This document shows, in pieces, positions 9,269 through 16,438 of a stretch of 64,000 nt of DNA; positions within the stretch are counted from its first letter, which is position 1; every line of letters begins with the position of its first letter. The notes under the pieces are model-generated. The model was given only the letters and a program-made list of their open reading frames with translations. It did not search any database and was not told the DNA's origin. Source of the stretch: Janthinobacterium sp051380875. GTDB lineage: Bacteria > Pseudomonadota > Gammaproteobacteria > Burkholderiales > Burkholderiaceae_D. Position numbers and translations under genes: made by a program. The DNA lies in NCBI RefSeq assembly GCF_051380875.1, contig NZ_JBNYXW010000010.1, positions 186,001 to 250,000 on the forward strand, read 5' to 3'.

Positions 9269-9304
9269 CACCGGCCGCCACAGCTTTAGCTGTCGCGGCC
9301 GGTG
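9269..9304. terminator. Large near-perfect stem-loop between mltD and fabI
   Basis: The arms CACCGGCCGC (9269-9278) and GCGGCCGGTG (9295-9304) enclose a second stem, ACAGCT/AGCTGT (9280-9285 and 9288-9293). The structure is very stable but has no run of T after it, so it is either a Rho-dependent 3' end or an mRNA-protecting hairpin. Confidence 0.5.
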
Positions 9305-9346
9305 CTACATCCAGCCTACCCGTCATCCATCCAGACAGGAGTCTTC

Positions 9347-10135
9347 ATGGCTTTCTTGCAAGGTAAAAAAATCCTCATCACGGGCTTGCTGTCGAACCGG
9401 TCGATCGCCTATGGCATTGCCAAGGCCTGCCACCGCGAAGGTGCCACCCTGGCCTTTACCTATGTGGGCGAGCGCTTCAAGGAGCGTATCACGGAGTTTG
9501 CGGCCGAATTCGGCAGCGAACTGGTGTTTGACTGCGACGTCGGCAGCGACGAGCAGATCAGCGCCGTCTTCCACGACCTGGCCCGCCACTGGGAACAGCT
9601 GGACGGCCTGGTGCACGCCATCGGCTTTGCCCCGCGCGAGGCGATTGCCGGCGACTTCCTCGACGGCCTGTCGCGCGACAGCTTCCGCATAGCCCACGAT
9701 ATTTCCGCCTACAGTTTCCCCGCCATGGCCAAGGCCGCCCTGCCCCTGCTGCAACCGGGCGCCTCGGTATTGACGCTGACCTATCTGGGCGCCGTGCGCG
9801 CCGTGCCCTACTACAACACCATGGGCCTGGCCAAGGCGTCGCTGGAAGCGTCCGTGCGCTACCTGGCCGAATCGCTGGGCCCGCGCCGCATCCGCGCCAA
9901 CGGCATCTCAGCCGGCCCCATCAAGACTTTGGCCGCTTCCGGCATCAAGGATTTCAGCAAACTGCTGGGCTTTGTGGCCGAACACGCTCCGCTGCGCCGC
10001 AACGTCACCATCGAGGAAGTGGGCAACACGGCCGCCTTTTTGCTGTCCGACCTGGCGTCGGGCATCACGGGCGAGATTACCTACGTCGATGGTGGCTTTT
10101 CGCAAGTCATGGCCGTCAATCCCGAAATAGAGTAA
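9347..10135 (+). CDS. fabI: Enoyl-[acyl-carrier-protein] reductase (NADH)
   Basis: 262 residues, ATG 9347 behind AGGAG. Short-chain dehydrogenase fold with the divergent nucleotide-binding loop of FabI (GKKILITGLLSNRSIAYGIA). The catalytic YX6K motif is in YYNTMGLAK at about residues 150-158, followed by VRYLAESLG and the typical GISAGPIKTLAASGI. It reduces the enoyl-ACP double bond in the last step of each fatty acid elongation cycle in the cytoplasm and is the usual target of triclosan. It stands alone here. Confidence 0.95.
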   Translation: MAFLQGKKILITGLLSNRSIAYGIAKACHREGATLAFTYVGERFKERITEFAAEFGSELVFDCDVGSDEQISAVFHDLARHWEQLDGLVHAIGFAPREAIAGDFLDGLSRDSFRIAHDISAYSFPAMAKAALPLLQPGASVLTLTYLGAVRAVPYYNTMGLAKASLEASVRYLAESLGPRRIRANGISAGPIKTLAASGIKDFSKLLGFVAEHAPLRRNVTIEEVGNTAAFLLSDLASGITGEITYVDGGFSQVMAVNPEIE

Positions 10136-10650
10136 TGCGGTGATGGACAATATTGTTCGATTGTCACCCGACGGCCAAAGAATATATTCCCATATTGGCG
10201 GCAGCGCATGACGCGCTCCACGCACCCCAGGAAAGAAGTCGCGGCGGCGCTGCGCCACGCGGAAAATCAAGCTGCGGCAGGCTACGCATTTTCACTGATT
10301 TCATGTAGGAAACATGCGCAAAACGTGGTAGCACTTTCACTTTGACGTATTTAGGCAGTGCAAAACAGCCGGAAATACAGTATAGTGTCGTTGTGCGCTG
10401 CAATATGTTTCCTTGAAGCGAAGACAACACCGCAGTAACTGCACTACAAACTTAGCAGCTTCGCAAGCCTTAGCGCATCCACAGGATGCCGCTTATAAAG
10501 CCCTCCCGCCTTGTGTGTCGCACCTGACACCGTCCCGGCGCAAAGCTTTTGTGCCGAAATTTCTTTTTAGTTGAGTCATTTCGTTTTGGTTGGCGTTGCT
10601 ATTTTGCGTTCTGCTTTTTGCAATAACGCTGATTTTTACGAAAGAAAAGA
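10136..10650 (+). promoter_or_regulatory. Long intergenic and 5' leader of the DEAD-box helicase gene
   Basis: 515 bases without a gene. A possible promoter sits around 10376-10385, where TACAGTATAGTG offers overlapping -10-like hexamers; no good -35 is spaced from it, although a TTGACG occurs at 10342. If transcription starts near 10390, the leader is about 260 bases and ends in a very T-rich stretch (10560-10645) before AAAGAAAAGA and ATG. Long leaders of this kind are typical of cold-inducible RNA helicase genes, where they control mRNA stability. The start site and the regulation are inference. Confidence 0.45.
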
Positions 10651-12057
10651 ATGACATTTGAATCCTTAGGCCTGCATCCGTCCATCATCGCCGCTCTGAC
10701 CGAATCGGGCTACACCGCGCCAACCGCGGTACAGTTGCAAGCGATTCCAGCGGCGATCGAAGGCCGTGACCTGCTGGTCTCGTCGCAGACCGGTTCGGGC
10801 AAGACCGCAGCATTCATGCTGCCGTCGCTGCACAAACTGGCCAGCGCCGAAGAAAGCGCCGCCGGCAAGACGCCAAACCAGGAAATGCAAGCATCGCGCG
10901 CCCGCGGCGAGCGTCCACGTTTCAAGGCTGCCCAACCAAAAATGCTGGTGCTGACCCCAACGCGCGAACTGGCACTGCAAGTGACGACCAATACCGAGAA
11001 ATACAGCACCGGCATCCGCCGCATCAAGGCTGTGTCGATCTTGGGCGGCATGCCTTACCCTAAACAGATGCAATTGCTGGCCAAGAATCCTGAGATTCTG
11101 GTCGCCACCCCTGGCCGTTTGATCGACCACATGGATTCGGGCAAGATTGACTTCTCGCAACTGGAAATCCTGGTGCTGGACGAAGCCGACCGCATGCTGG
11201 ACATGGGTTTCATCGACGACATCGAAAAAATCGTTGCAGCGACGCCAGAAGGCCGTCAAACCATGCTGTTCTCGGCAACGCTGGACGGCGTGGTTGGCAA
11301 CATGGCCCGCCGCATCACGAAAAACCCGATGGTCATCCAGATCGCCGGTTCGTCGAACAAGCATGAAAACATCACCCAGCGCGTCCACTTCGTCGACGAT
11401 CTGTCGCACAAGAATCGCCTGCTCGATCACCTGCTGCGCGATGAAACGCTTGACCAGGCTGTTGTGTTTACCGCCACCAAGCGTGACGCCGACACCATCG
11501 CCGACCGTCTGAACATCGCCGGTTTCTCGGCTGCCGCCTTGCACGGCGACATGCATCAGGGCGCACGTAACCGCACCCTGGACGGCATGCGCCGCGGCCA
11601 GGTCAAAGTGCTGGTTGCCACCGACGTTGCCGCCCGCGGTATCGACGTGCCAACGATCACCCACGTGTTCAACTACGATCTGCCGAAGTTCCCGGAAGAC
11701 TACGTCCACCGCATCGGCCGTACCGGCCGCGCTGGCCGCAATGGCCTGGCCATCTCGCTGGTGAACCACGCTGAAGGCATGAACGTCAAGCGCATCGAAC
11801 GCTTCACCAAGCAATTGATCCCGGTCAATGTCATCGAAGGTTTCGAGCCTAAGAAAACGGCGTCGGCACCACGTTCGAGCGCCCGTCCAGGCGGCTGGAA
11901 ACCAGGCGACAACCGCGGCGGCGCAAAACCAGCGCAACGCACGTTCAGCAAGCCGGGCGCGCCACGCAAAGACGGCGCACCTAGCACCGGCGGCGGCTAC
12001 AAGGGTTCGAACCCGCGCAGCACCGACGGCACACGCCGCAGCTACGACGACCGTTAA
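10651..12057 (+). CDS. DEAD-box ATP-dependent RNA helicase (RhlE type)
   Basis: 468 residues. All helicase motifs are present: Q motif (FESLGLHPSIIAAL, GYTAPTAVQ), Walker A SQTGSGKT (about 45-52), PTRELA, TPGR, DEAD (about 177-180), SAT, and HRIGRTGRAGR (about 353). A basic insertion of about 35 residues follows Walker A (residues about 65-100) and the C-terminal 75 residues are Gly/Pro/Lys/Arg-rich and probably bind RNA. The gene uses more A- and T-ending codons (CCA, GCA, GTT) than its neighbours, as highly expressed genes here may do. It likely unwinds structured RNA during cold growth, ribosome assembly or RNA decay. Confidence 0.93.
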   Translation: MTFESLGLHPSIIAALTESGYTAPTAVQLQAIPAAIEGRDLLVSSQTGSGKTAAFMLPSLHKLASAEESAAGKTPNQEMQASRARGERPRFKAAQPKMLVLTPTRELALQVTTNTEKYSTGIRRIKAVSILGGMPYPKQMQLLAKNPEILVATPGRLIDHMDSGKIDFSQLEILVLDEADRMLDMGFIDDIEKIVAATPEGRQTMLFSATLDGVVGNMARRITKNPMVIQIAGSSNKHENITQRVHFVDDLSHKNRLLDHLLRDETLDQAVVFTATKRDADTIADRLNIAGFSAAALHGDMHQGARNRTLDGMRRGQVKVLVATDVAARGIDVPTITHVFNYDLPKFPEDYVHRIGRTGRAGRNGLAISLVNHAEGMNVKRIERFTKQLIPVNVIEGFEPKKTASAPRSSARPGGWKPGDNRGGAKPAQRTFSKPGAPRKDGAPSTGGGYKGSNPRSTDGTRRSYDDR

Positions 12058-12090
12058 TCACGGCTCACCGCTGCCAGTAGGTAAGCAATA

Positions 12091-12126
12091 AAAAATGGCC
12101 ACCAGAGCGATCTGGTGGCCATTTTT
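12091..12126. terminator. Strong bidirectional intrinsic terminator
   Basis: Stem TGGCCACCAGA (12096-12106), loop GCGA, TCTGGTGGCCA (12111-12121), flanked by five A and five T. It serves the helicase gene on the plus strand and the convergent thioesterase gene on the minus strand. Confidence 0.93.
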
Positions 12127-12157
12127 GCATCTGCAACAGCTATATTTCTCTTAAAAC

Positions 12158-12616
12158 CTACTTCTTCGATACCTTCTGGCGCGACAGCTTGCGCAGCTTG
12201 GCTTGCTCGAAACGCTGCTGCTGCTCCGGCGTGTCCAGCGCCAGCGGCGGCACGGCCACCGGCTTGCGGTTGGCGTCCACCGCCACCATGGTGAAGTAGC
12301 AGCTGTTGGCGTGACGCACCAGGCGTTGCTGGATATTTTCCGTCACCACGCGGATACCCACTTCCATCGAAGTCGTGCCCGTGTAATTGATCGAGGCCAG
12401 GAACGTCACCAGCTCGCCCACGTGGATCGGCTGCAGGAACATCACCTGGTCCACCGACAGGGTCACCACATAGCTGCCCGAATAGCGGCTGGCGCAGGCA
12501 TAGGCGACGCTATCGAGGTATTTCAGGATAGTGCCGCCGTGCACGTTGCCGGAAAAGTTGGCCATATCGGGCGTCATCAAGACCGTCATCGTCAGTTCGT
12601 GGGCCGACCAGTTCAT
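12158..12616 (-). CDS. Acyl-CoA thioesterase, hotdog fold (YciA type)
   Basis: 152 residues from ATG 12616; the frame is open further upstream but the family begins here (MNWSAHELTMTVLMTPDMAN). The hotdog helix and active-site segment FSGNVHGGTILKYLDSVAYACA is clear, as are the strands around VVTLSVDQVMFLQPIHVGE. It hydrolyses medium- to long-chain acyl-CoA in the cytoplasm; the natural substrate is not deducible. The C-terminus is basic and glutamine-rich. It follows the 122-residue unknown gene on the same strand after a terminator-like hairpin. Confidence 0.9.
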   Translation of the reverse strand: MNWSAHELTMTVLMTPDMANFSGNVHGGTILKYLDSVAYACASRYSGSYVVTLSVDQVMFLQPIHVGELVTFLASINYTGTTSMEVGIRVVTENIQQRLVRHANSCYFTMVAVDANRKPVAVPPLALDTPEQQQRFEQAKLRKLSRQKVSKK

Positions 12617-12672
12617 CGCGCTGTCCAAAGTGTTCTCCAAAGGGGATGTTGTAAAATACATGAGGGGATGTG

Positions 12673-12697
12673 AAAACCGGCCCCAGGGGCCGGTTGC
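12673..12697 (-). terminator. Intrinsic terminator downstream of the 122-residue unknown gene
   Basis: AACCGGCCCC and GGGGCCGGTT form a GC-rich stem (12675-12695) that on the minus strand is followed by TTTTC. It lies 6 bases after the stop at 12703 and separates that gene from the thioesterase gene. Confidence 0.7.
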
Positions 12698-12702
12698 AGG
12701 CC

Positions 12703-13071
12703 TTACAGGCCCAGAGTATCGATATCGGCCAGCGAGTCGCGGCCCTTGTCGGAAATGTCGTGTCCCTCGCCTTCGGCGCGCGCCACGATGTGGGCTTTCT
12801 TGCCCAGGAAATAGGCCACGTCCGTGTCCAGTTTGACCAGCGGGTCGGCGGCCACGGCGCGCAAACCCATGATGCAGCGGCGCACGAACAGCAGTTGCTG
12901 CGCCTTCTCGGTGATGGACAGGCGTCCATCGCGGGCATAGCTGAGCAGCTTCAGGCCAGACAGGCGCTTGGCGTTGCGGGCAACGCAAGCGCTGGGGCGC
13001 TCGGTCTTGATGCCGCGTGCAACTTGCTCCAGCGCGTCATATTCATCGGTCGTTAATTTCTCGTTCTTCAT
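12703..13071 (-). CDS. Uncharacterised small protein
   Basis: 122 residues from ATG 13071, which has an ideal GGAAGAG ribosome site; the frame upstream of it has no such support. I do not recognise the family. The N-terminal half looks like a compact helical, possibly winged-helix, fold: a helix (TTDEYDALEQVARGI), a basic stretch with CVARNAKRLSGLKLLSYARDG, then ITEKAQQLLFVRRCI. The C-terminal third is acidic. There is no signal peptide or membrane segment, so it should be cytoplasmic. Its own terminator suggests a monocistronic gene. Confidence 0.75.
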   Translation of the reverse strand: MKNEKLTTDEYDALEQVARGIKTERPSACVARNAKRLSGLKLLSYARDGRLSITEKAQQLLFVRRCIMGLRAVAADPLVKLDTDVAYFLGKKAHIVARAEGEGHDISDKGRDSLADIDTLGL

Positions 13072-13152
13072 TACTCTTCCATAAAAGGCCAGGTGTTCGG
13101 CCCCCATGGTACGCGTCCCGCTGCGCATCGGCAACAGGCAACGTGAATCCAC

Positions 13153-13175
13153 CGCCGTCCGCCCCACGGACGGCG
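13153..13175. terminator. Perfect 9-bp stem-loop
   Basis: CGCCGTCCG (13153-13161), a five-base loop, CGGACGGCG (13167-13175). It lies just beyond the stop of the 45-residue membrane protein gene and upstream of the 122-residue gene on the minus strand. There is no U-tract, so termination is only likely, not shown. Confidence 0.5.
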
Positions 13176-13199
13176 TGCTGAAATGCGCCAGACGCGCGC

Positions 13200-13337
13200 T
13201 TATTTATAGCTGCGCAGCAGCAACCAGGCCAGGCCGCAGCCAGCCACGGCGCCTGCCAGCGCCAGCGTCACCAGTTTTTTGCTGGTGATCACAGGGCGCC
13301 GGCCCAGGTAAATTTTGTTATGCAAGGAATTGCCCAT
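13200..13337 (-). CDS. Small single-pass membrane protein, 45 residues
   Basis: Reading the minus strand from ATG 13337 gives a 45-residue frame ending in TAA at 13200-13202. The ribosome site CGGGAG is seven bases upstream of the start. The protein begins MGNSLHNKIYLGRRPVITSK, a basic segment, followed by one hydrophobic helix (LVTLALAGAVAGCGLAWLLL) and RSYK at the end. The positive-inside rule would put the N-terminus in the cytoplasm. I do not recognise a family. Confidence 0.65.
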   Translation of the reverse strand: MGNSLHNKIYLGRRPVITSKKLVTLALAGAVAGCGLAWLLLRSYK

Positions 13338-13580
13338 GATGGTCTCCCGAACAATAATTTTTATGATGTCTCATTATAAGAACAGAATCGTGACGGCTGC
13401 ATGACACTCGGCAGTCAGCACTTGTTTTCTATCCATGAGGCAATATTTATTAGTTTTTTTGTTGTTTATTTGGCGTGGCGATCAGGCCGCCTACGCATTC
13501 TATTTCCGACCAAAAATAAACTCTGCGCACGGCAGCTGCGCGGCATGCAAAGCCGCGCAGCAAACCTTGCCAGCTTGTGC
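13338..13580. other. AT-rich spacer between two small minus-strand genes
   Basis: About 240 bases. The part around 13360-13470 is AT-rich and includes a T/G-rich run near 13445-13475; it should carry the promoter of the 45-residue gene. The other end holds the hairpin at 13535-13561. No gene is supported. Confidence 0.5.
13535..13561. terminator. Perfect 10-bp stem-loop after the proline-rich gene
   Basis: GCTGCGCGGC (13535-13544), a seven-base loop and GCCGCGCAGC (13552-13561), about 20 bases beyond the stop at 13581 on the minus strand. It has no U-tract; probably a 3' end structure. Confidence 0.55.
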
Positions 13581-13748
13581 TCACGCCATTTTCACGGGCG
13601 GCGGCGGCGGCGTCGGTTCCTCGACCGGCACGGGATCGATGTACGGCGGCTGGCCTGGCGGCGGCGTCAGCGGATCGCCTTCCGGCGGTGGTGCAATATC
13701 GGGTTCGGGCGTGCTGTGCGCGCGCGCAAGTTGGAACAGTGAATGCAT
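13581..13748 (-). CDS. Proline-rich small protein, 55 residues
   Basis: The start at ATG 13748 has a near-perfect AAGGAGG ribosome site. The product begins MHSLFQLARAHSTPEPD and then consists largely of proline and acidic residues (PPPEGDPLTPPPGQPPY, VPVEEPTPPPPP). No signal peptide or membrane helix is seen. Such short proline-rich proteins are common in Burkholderiales without known function. Open reading continues upstream of this start but has no ribosome site. Confidence 0.65.
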   Translation of the reverse strand: MHSLFQLARAHSTPEPDIAPPPEGDPLTPPPGQPPYIDPVPVEEPTPPPPPVKMA

Positions 13749-13892
13749 GGTGGCCTCCTTGGCTCCACTGTAGACGATGCGCGCAAATCCTGGCGCCCGG
13801 CAGTGGCGCCATGCTGCGGGAACTAAACGCTTCAACGCCAATCCAATATCTGAAGCATCCAATTAACCAGGAGCGCAGGAACTCCCTCACCG

Positions 13893-15125
13893 ATGGCGCG
13901 CACAAAAATTCTTTTTATGGCCGAGGCCGTAACACTGGCCCATGTCGGGCGCCCGTTGAGTCTGGCACAAGGCCTGGCCGAGGAGTTGTACGACGTGCAT
14001 TTTGCCTGCGCCGACGGCTACGACTTTTGTTTCAAGCAAACGTCCTTCCGGCGCTGGCGCATCGACAGCATTTCATCGCAGCAATTCCTGCAAGCCTTGG
14101 CCAAGGGCAAGCCTGTCTACACGGAAAGCACCTTGCAGGCATATGTGGAAGACGACCTGCACCTGCTCAAGGCCGTCCAGCCCGATCTCGTGATCGGCGA
14201 CTTTCGCCTGTCGCTGTCCATCAGTGCGCGCCTGCAGGGCATTGCCTACATTGCCGTCAGCAATGCTTACTGGAGCCCCCACGTGCGCCAGCATTACACG
14301 GTGCCCAGCCTGCCCCTGACGGGCGTGCTGCCCATCTGGCTGGCCAATCCCCTGTTTCGTCTGATCCGCCCGCTGGCCTTCGCCTCGCATGCCGTGCCCC
14401 TGAACCGCGTGCGCCGCCGCCATGGCTTGCCGTCGCTGGGCGGCGACCTGCGCCGCATCTATACGGATGCCGACCGCACGCTGTATGCAGATATCCCGCA
14501 ACTGTTCCCACCGCAGGCCATGCCGCCCACGCATGACTACCTGGGCGCCGTCATCTGGGCTCCGCCCGTCGAGCTGCCGGACTGGTGGCTGCGCCCAGAA
14601 CTGAGCAGTGGGCGCCCCATCATCTATGTCACCCTGGGCAGTTCCGGCCAGGGCCAGCTGCTGCCCCGCGTGTTGCGCGCGCTGGCGCCGCTGCCCGTCA
14701 CCGTGCTGGCGGCCACGGCCGGCACCATCCGCGTCGATACCGTGCCGCCGAATGCCTTCGTGGCCACCTTCTTGTCGGGCGACGCAGCCGCGCGGCGCGC
14801 CAGCCTGGTCATTTGCAACGGCGGCAGCCCCACCAGCCAGCAAGCGCTGACGGCAGGCGTGCCCGTGATCGGCATCGCTGGCAACCTCGACCAGTTCCTC
14901 AACATGCACGGCATCGTGGGCGCCGGCGCCGGCCTGCTGCTGCGCGCCGACCGCTTCCGCGAAGCGGCCCTGCGCCATGCCGCCATGCGGATGCTGGACG
15001 ATGGCCAGGCCAGGCTGGCGGCGCAGCAACTGATGGCGGCATTTTGCCACTACGTGCCGGGGCAGCGCCTGCAGGCGCATATGCAAGCGCTGTTGTCGCC
15101 TGCGCCGCACGGCGGCCAGCCTTGA
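13893..15125 (+). CDS. UGT/MGT-like glycosyltransferase
   Basis: 410 residues, GT-B fold of family GT1. The N-terminal half has the acceptor-side start TKILFMAEAVTLAHVGRPLSLAQGLAEE, and the C-terminal half has the donor-binding part: PIIYVTLGSSGQGQLLPRVLRAL, then NGGSPTSQQALTAGVPVIGI with NLDQFLNM. The family usually has HGG.T here; this protein has NGG, so the histidine that contacts the sugar nucleotide phosphate is replaced. It has no membrane segment. It probably transfers a sugar to a small molecule or lipid; the acceptor is unknown. It sits just upstream of two PEP-CTERM-type genes but has its own unit. Confidence 0.85.
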   Translation: MARTKILFMAEAVTLAHVGRPLSLAQGLAEELYDVHFACADGYDFCFKQTSFRRWRIDSISSQQFLQALAKGKPVYTESTLQAYVEDDLHLLKAVQPDLVIGDFRLSLSISARLQGIAYIAVSNAYWSPHVRQHYTVPSLPLTGVLPIWLANPLFRLIRPLAFASHAVPLNRVRRRHGLPSLGGDLRRIYTDADRTLYADIPQLFPPQAMPPTHDYLGAVIWAPPVELPDWWLRPELSSGRPIIYVTLGSSGQGQLLPRVLRALAPLPVTVLAATAGTIRVDTVPPNAFVATFLSGDAAARRASLVICNGGSPTSQQALTAGVPVIGIAGNLDQFLNMHGIVGAGAGLLLRADRFREAALRHAAMRMLDDGQARLAAQQLMAAFCHYVPGQRLQAHMQALLSPAPHGGQP

Positions 15126-15222
15126 CAGCGCGGCGTCGGTTTTTCTTACAGCACGCCGGCTTGGCCCTGCAGCACGTCAACAAAAGCACGCCAAGTCCTT
15201 GATTTCAAAAGAACCTCATACG

Positions 15223-15239
15223 TTGGCATGGAAGTCGCT
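15223..15239 (+). promoter_or_regulatory. Candidate sigma-54 (-24/-12) promoter
   Basis: TTGGCATGGAAGTCGCT fits the sigma-54 consensus in spacing (GG, ten bases, GC) and in 11 of the 13 defined positions; the GC of the -12 part is intact but TTGC reads TCGC. It is 75 bases upstream of the first PEP-CTERM gene. Known PEP-CTERM/exosortase systems of betaproteobacteria are linked to RpoN and the PrsK/PrsR pair, which makes this placement meaningful. Confidence 0.55.
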
Positions 15240-15314
15240 TAGTACTGGCCATGAGCACCTGCCCACAGGACTCAGGCAAGACTTCCTGCCCCACTCAACC
15301 ACGAGGTAAGCAAA

Positions 15315-16298
15315 ATGAAACTGTCTCATTTAAAATTGGTCCCGGCAGCTGCGGCACTGGCCATGCTGTGCGCCGCCGGCAGCGCACAGGCGGGCGCCTA
15401 CGGCTATTCCTACAACAACATCTTTGGCTTGGTGATCGCCGTGCCAACGGGCCAGATCACGGTAGCCAACAGCACCACCATTTCGCGCAGCACGGCGACC
15501 CTGAACGGCGTGAGCGTCATCCAGGGCGGCGCTGGCTCGCTCGATGCCCCGCGCGCCAATGTCGGCGCCGTCACCAAGGGCCAGAACGACTTCACGCAGC
15601 AAGGACCGCTGGGCGACTATTCGCGCGGCGACGCGCAGATCGTCAGCACGCAGTTTCCCGCATTTCCAGCGGGCTCGACCTCCACGCAGGCAGTCAACGT
15701 GGCAGAAGCCCACCTCGACGGGCCATCCGGCACAGCCGATGCGTCCGGGCGCAATGGCTCGACCACGGGCTTTTCCGTCGATTTCATCGTCGGCTCACCC
15801 ACGGCGACCCTGAGCTTTGACTTCCTGGCCTCGCCATTCATGCAAGTCTTCCTGCAAAGCACGGTGGGCACCGCGTCCTCGGCGACGGCCAACCTGGTGG
15901 TCACCTTCACCATCACCAATGCGACCGGCGCGACGGTGTTCAACTGGACACCCGATGGCGTGGTCAACTCGGGCATCTCGGGGGGCACGGAGTCGGTCGA
16001 TGACGCCAGCCTGAACACCAGCCTGGCGACAAACTTCCTCACGCGCGGCAATCTGTTCACCTACGATCCCTCTGGTTGCGGCACGCCTGCGGGTACGGGC
16101 GTGGGCACCGCTTGCGGCAGCGACTTCAGCGCCGTCAGCAATACCTTGGCGGCCGGCAACTACACGCTGACCCTGAACGCGGTGGAAAGCGTGGACCTGG
16201 TGAAACAGGCAGCGGCGCCGGAACCAGGCACCCTGGCACTACTGGGCCTGGGCCTGGCAGGGCTGGGCTATGCCAGCCGCCGGAAGGTCAGCAGCTGA
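15315..16298 (+). CDS. Secreted PEP-CTERM sorting-domain protein, paralog 1
   Basis: 327 residues, ATG 15315 behind GAGGT. Signal peptide to about residue 26 (ending SAQAGA). The mature part is rich in Thr, Ser, Gly and Asn and low in charge, as in secreted beta-sandwich proteins, and contains one probable disulfide pair (DPSGCG and GTACGS). The C-terminus is a classic PEP-CTERM signal: APEPGTLALLGLGLAGL, then YASRRK. Exosortase would recognise the PEP motif, cleave it and anchor the protein at the cell surface or release it with the exopolysaccharide. It is about half identical to the next gene, so the two arose by tandem duplication. No exosortase gene is in this window. Confidence 0.88.
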   Translation: MKLSHLKLVPAAAALAMLCAAGSAQAGAYGYSYNNIFGLVIAVPTGQITVANSTTISRSTATLNGVSVIQGGAGSLDAPRANVGAVTKGQNDFTQQGPLGDYSRGDAQIVSTQFPAFPAGSTSTQAVNVAEAHLDGPSGTADASGRNGSTTGFSVDFIVGSPTATLSFDFLASPFMQVFLQSTVGTASSATANLVVTFTITNATGATVFNWTPDGVVNSGISGGTESVDDASLNTSLATNFLTRGNLFTYDPSGCGTPAGTGVGTACGSDFSAVSNTLAAGNYTLTLNAVESVDLVKQAAAPEPGTLALLGLGLAGLGYASRRKVSS

Positions 16299-16321
16299 AG
16301 CATGCCACAGGGGGATGCACA

Positions 16322-16348
16322 GGCGAGGGAAGTCTCCTCGCCTTTTTT
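16322..16348 (+). terminator. Intrinsic terminator after PEP-CTERM paralog 1
   Basis: Stem GGCGAGG (16322-16328) and CCTCGCC (16336-16342) followed by six T. It separates the two paralogous genes into different transcription units. Confidence 0.9.
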
Positions 16349-16438
16349 ACGCTGCAAGCGTGTCGGCGTTCCTTACAGCGCAGCCGGCATTTGCCGCCGG
16401 CCGCAGCGCCGCAGCACGATCAGGAGAGGAGGATGTCC

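Noticed and set aside
10136..10650. A riboswitch in the long helicase leader
   Set aside because: No known aptamer consensus was seen; only a leader is claimed.
13577..14536. 319-codon plus-strand frame overlapping the proline-rich gene and the start of the glycosyltransferase gene
   Set aside because: Arginine/proline-rich out-of-frame shadow; the glycosyltransferase frame has the GT-B motifs.
15251..15820. 189-codon plus-strand frame overlapping the first PEP-CTERM gene
   Set aside because: Frame-shifted shadow; the true frame has signal peptide and sorting signal.
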